Of a stretch of DNA of 64,000 nt, positions 62,916 to 64,000 are shown piece after piece. Position 1 is the first letter of the stretch. Every line of letters begins with the position of its first letter. A model generated the notes under the pieces. That model was not told the DNA's origin. It ran no database searches and was given only the letters and a program-made list of their open reading frames with translations. Origin of the DNA: Neptunitalea lumnitzerae (lineage in GTDB: Bacteria; Bacteroidota; Bacteroidia; Flavobacteriales; Flavobacteriaceae); NCBI RefSeq assembly GCF_027924185.1, contig NZ_BRVO01000001.1, forward strand, positions 1,178,001-1,242,000, given 5' to 3'. The position numbers were made by a program, and so were the translations under genes.

Positions 62916-63698
62916 ATGAAAACCTTAATTAAACTTACATTTATATTAATTTTAATTTTCAGCTGTTCCAATGAGAACAAAACTAAACCTAAAACAGACT
63001 TAGCGAAAAAGGTAAATTACGGTACTATAATTTCTGAATATCTAGAATCTAGAAAGAATGAACCAACTCTGATTTTTAATAACACATATTACCCGAATAA
63101 AAGATTTAATATTAGACTTGCTGAGAATGATATCAAATGGTCGGAAAAAGATAACGCACTAGAAATTATAATCAATGGAACAAAAGTAAATACATCAGAA
63201 AAAGTTACATTGAATAATACTTGGGGAGAAAATGTGGATAGCGTGAATTTTGCAAACACTGTGAGACAAATCAAATTTTACGAATCAGATTCTCTCCTGG
63301 GTTTTGTACTTACCAATGAGCCTTGCTCAGGATTGGCATGTTCGGTTAATTATCAATTGATTTATGATTTAAAGACAAAAAGCGAGAGTTATTTTGGAAG
63401 ATTTAAAACGGGTTTTGAATTAGAATTGTATGATTTCAATCATGATTCAAGAATCGATTTTTTAAGCAAAACGTTATATGGTAGAAAGGAACAAATGATG
63501 GATACTACAGAATTTATAATGTATAGTCAAACTGAAAAAGGAAATTTCCAAGAATTTAGAACTGAAGAACAAAATAGATTTACCTTCAGACATATTTATC
63601 CGGCAATTTATCCTGGACAAAATAAAGACACTGTAGTGGATAAATTTGAGGAAAATTGGATTGAAAAAATAAATAATAAAGTCAGCCAACAACGGTAG
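62916..63698 (+). CDS. Lipoprotein of unknown function
   Basis: The 260-aa protein has a lipoprotein signal (LIFSC, Cys17), followed by a soluble domain rich in beta structure; CSGLACSVNYQL (about residues 138-149) holds two cysteines. A segment DFNHDSRIDFLSK resembles an EF-hand/FG-GAP-like loop, so it may bind Ca2+. No family is recognised. Confidence 0.7.
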   Translation: MKTLIKLTFILILIFSCSNENKTKPKTDLAKKVNYGTIISEYLESRKNEPTLIFNNTYYPNKRFNIRLAENDIKWSEKDNALEIIINGTKVNTSEKVTLNNTWGENVDSVNFANTVRQIKFYESDSLLGFVLTNEPCSGLACSVNYQLIYDLKTKSESYFGRFKTGFELELYDFNHDSRIDFLSKTLYGRKEQMMDTTEFIMYSQTEKGNFQEFRTEEQNRFTFRHIYPAIYPGQNKDTVVDKFEENWIEKINNKVSQQR

Positions 63699-64000
63699 TT
63701 ATAGCACAAATCACTGTAAGAGATAAACTATACTAGTCGCTTTAGAGCGGCTTTGTTGTTTTAACGGTATGGATGTTGGTCTGGAGCTTAAAGCAGTTTA
63801 ATGTTCGTTTAGGAATCTAAGTCAAATTCAGATTTTATTTTGTAAGAATTTTGAAAATCAGCACTTTTTCGAAAATGTTAAAGTCGTCATTTTTTTGAAG
63901 CCAAAAGACTTTTTAAGCCTCTTTTTTTTTCATGGGCAATTTAAAAATCACCAAACTATGCTAAATAAAATGAACTTAAAAATTTGATGTTAAAAGGCTT
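63699..64000. other. Gene-free end of window
   Basis: Nothing is recognised in these 302 bp besides a weak hairpin GTCGCT / AGCGGC with a T-rich tail (about 63736-63760) that may end the lipoprotein transcript, and AT-rich sequence. Confidence 0.4.

Overview
The window is chromosomal DNA from a member of the Bacteroidetes, most likely a marine Flavobacteriaceae. The evidence is low G+C, TAnnTTTG-type -7 boxes, a C-terminal type IX secretion (T9SS) sorting domain, a GYDIA-type GHMP kinase beside a class II HMG-CoA reductase, SurA/PpiD-type foldases, DPP IV plus POT peptide transporters, and single-copy lipid A and rod-shape genes in flavobacterial order. No plasmid or phage backbone is visible.

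Layout. 0-15.5 kb is housekeeping: a CNNM/CBS membrane protein, a PpiD-like foldase, two mevalonate-pathway genes, a peptide-use operon (DPP IV peptidase, two POT transporters, thioredoxin) and comEC. 15.8-22.8 kb is accessory: two paralogous single-pass membrane proteins, a hicAB toxin-antitoxin pair, a type VI-B CRISPR locus (cas13b of 1162 aa plus a 7-repeat/6-spacer array) and a lone GIY-YIG nuclease gene. Copies of one palindromic interspersed repeat separate these blocks. 22.8-44.6 kb is again core: dppC-like permease, tail-specific protease, surE, lpxB, NlpC/P60, a purH-mreBCD-mrdA-rodA run, adenine deaminase, OsmC and recJ. Directly after recJ lies a two-gene AAA ATPase/TOPRIM-like module bounded by a perfect 27-bp direct repeat that duplicates the recJ 3' end. 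46.7-64 kb holds a secreted metalloprotease, transporters, a two-component pair, lpxH, queD, a HipA-like kinase/DUF3037 pair, a 2OG-Fe(II) oxygenase, MATE and Usp proteins and tRNA-Ala(GGC), with two more large clusters of the palindromic repeat at 56.2-56.6 and 60.9-61.8 kb.

The most notable systems are three. First, a compact RNA-targeting CRISPR-Cas13b locus with no adjacent csx27, csx28, cas1 or cas2; its array and effector are separated by a strong bidirectional terminator, and a hairpin lies in the cas13b leader. Second, the recJ-linked ATPase/TOPRIM cassette, which looks like a small integrase-less defence island. Third, the palindromic repeat family, which partitions the accessory genes, shows pair-preserving variation between copies and encloses a GIY-YIG gene. 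These functional links are inferred from sequence and context; no database search was run.
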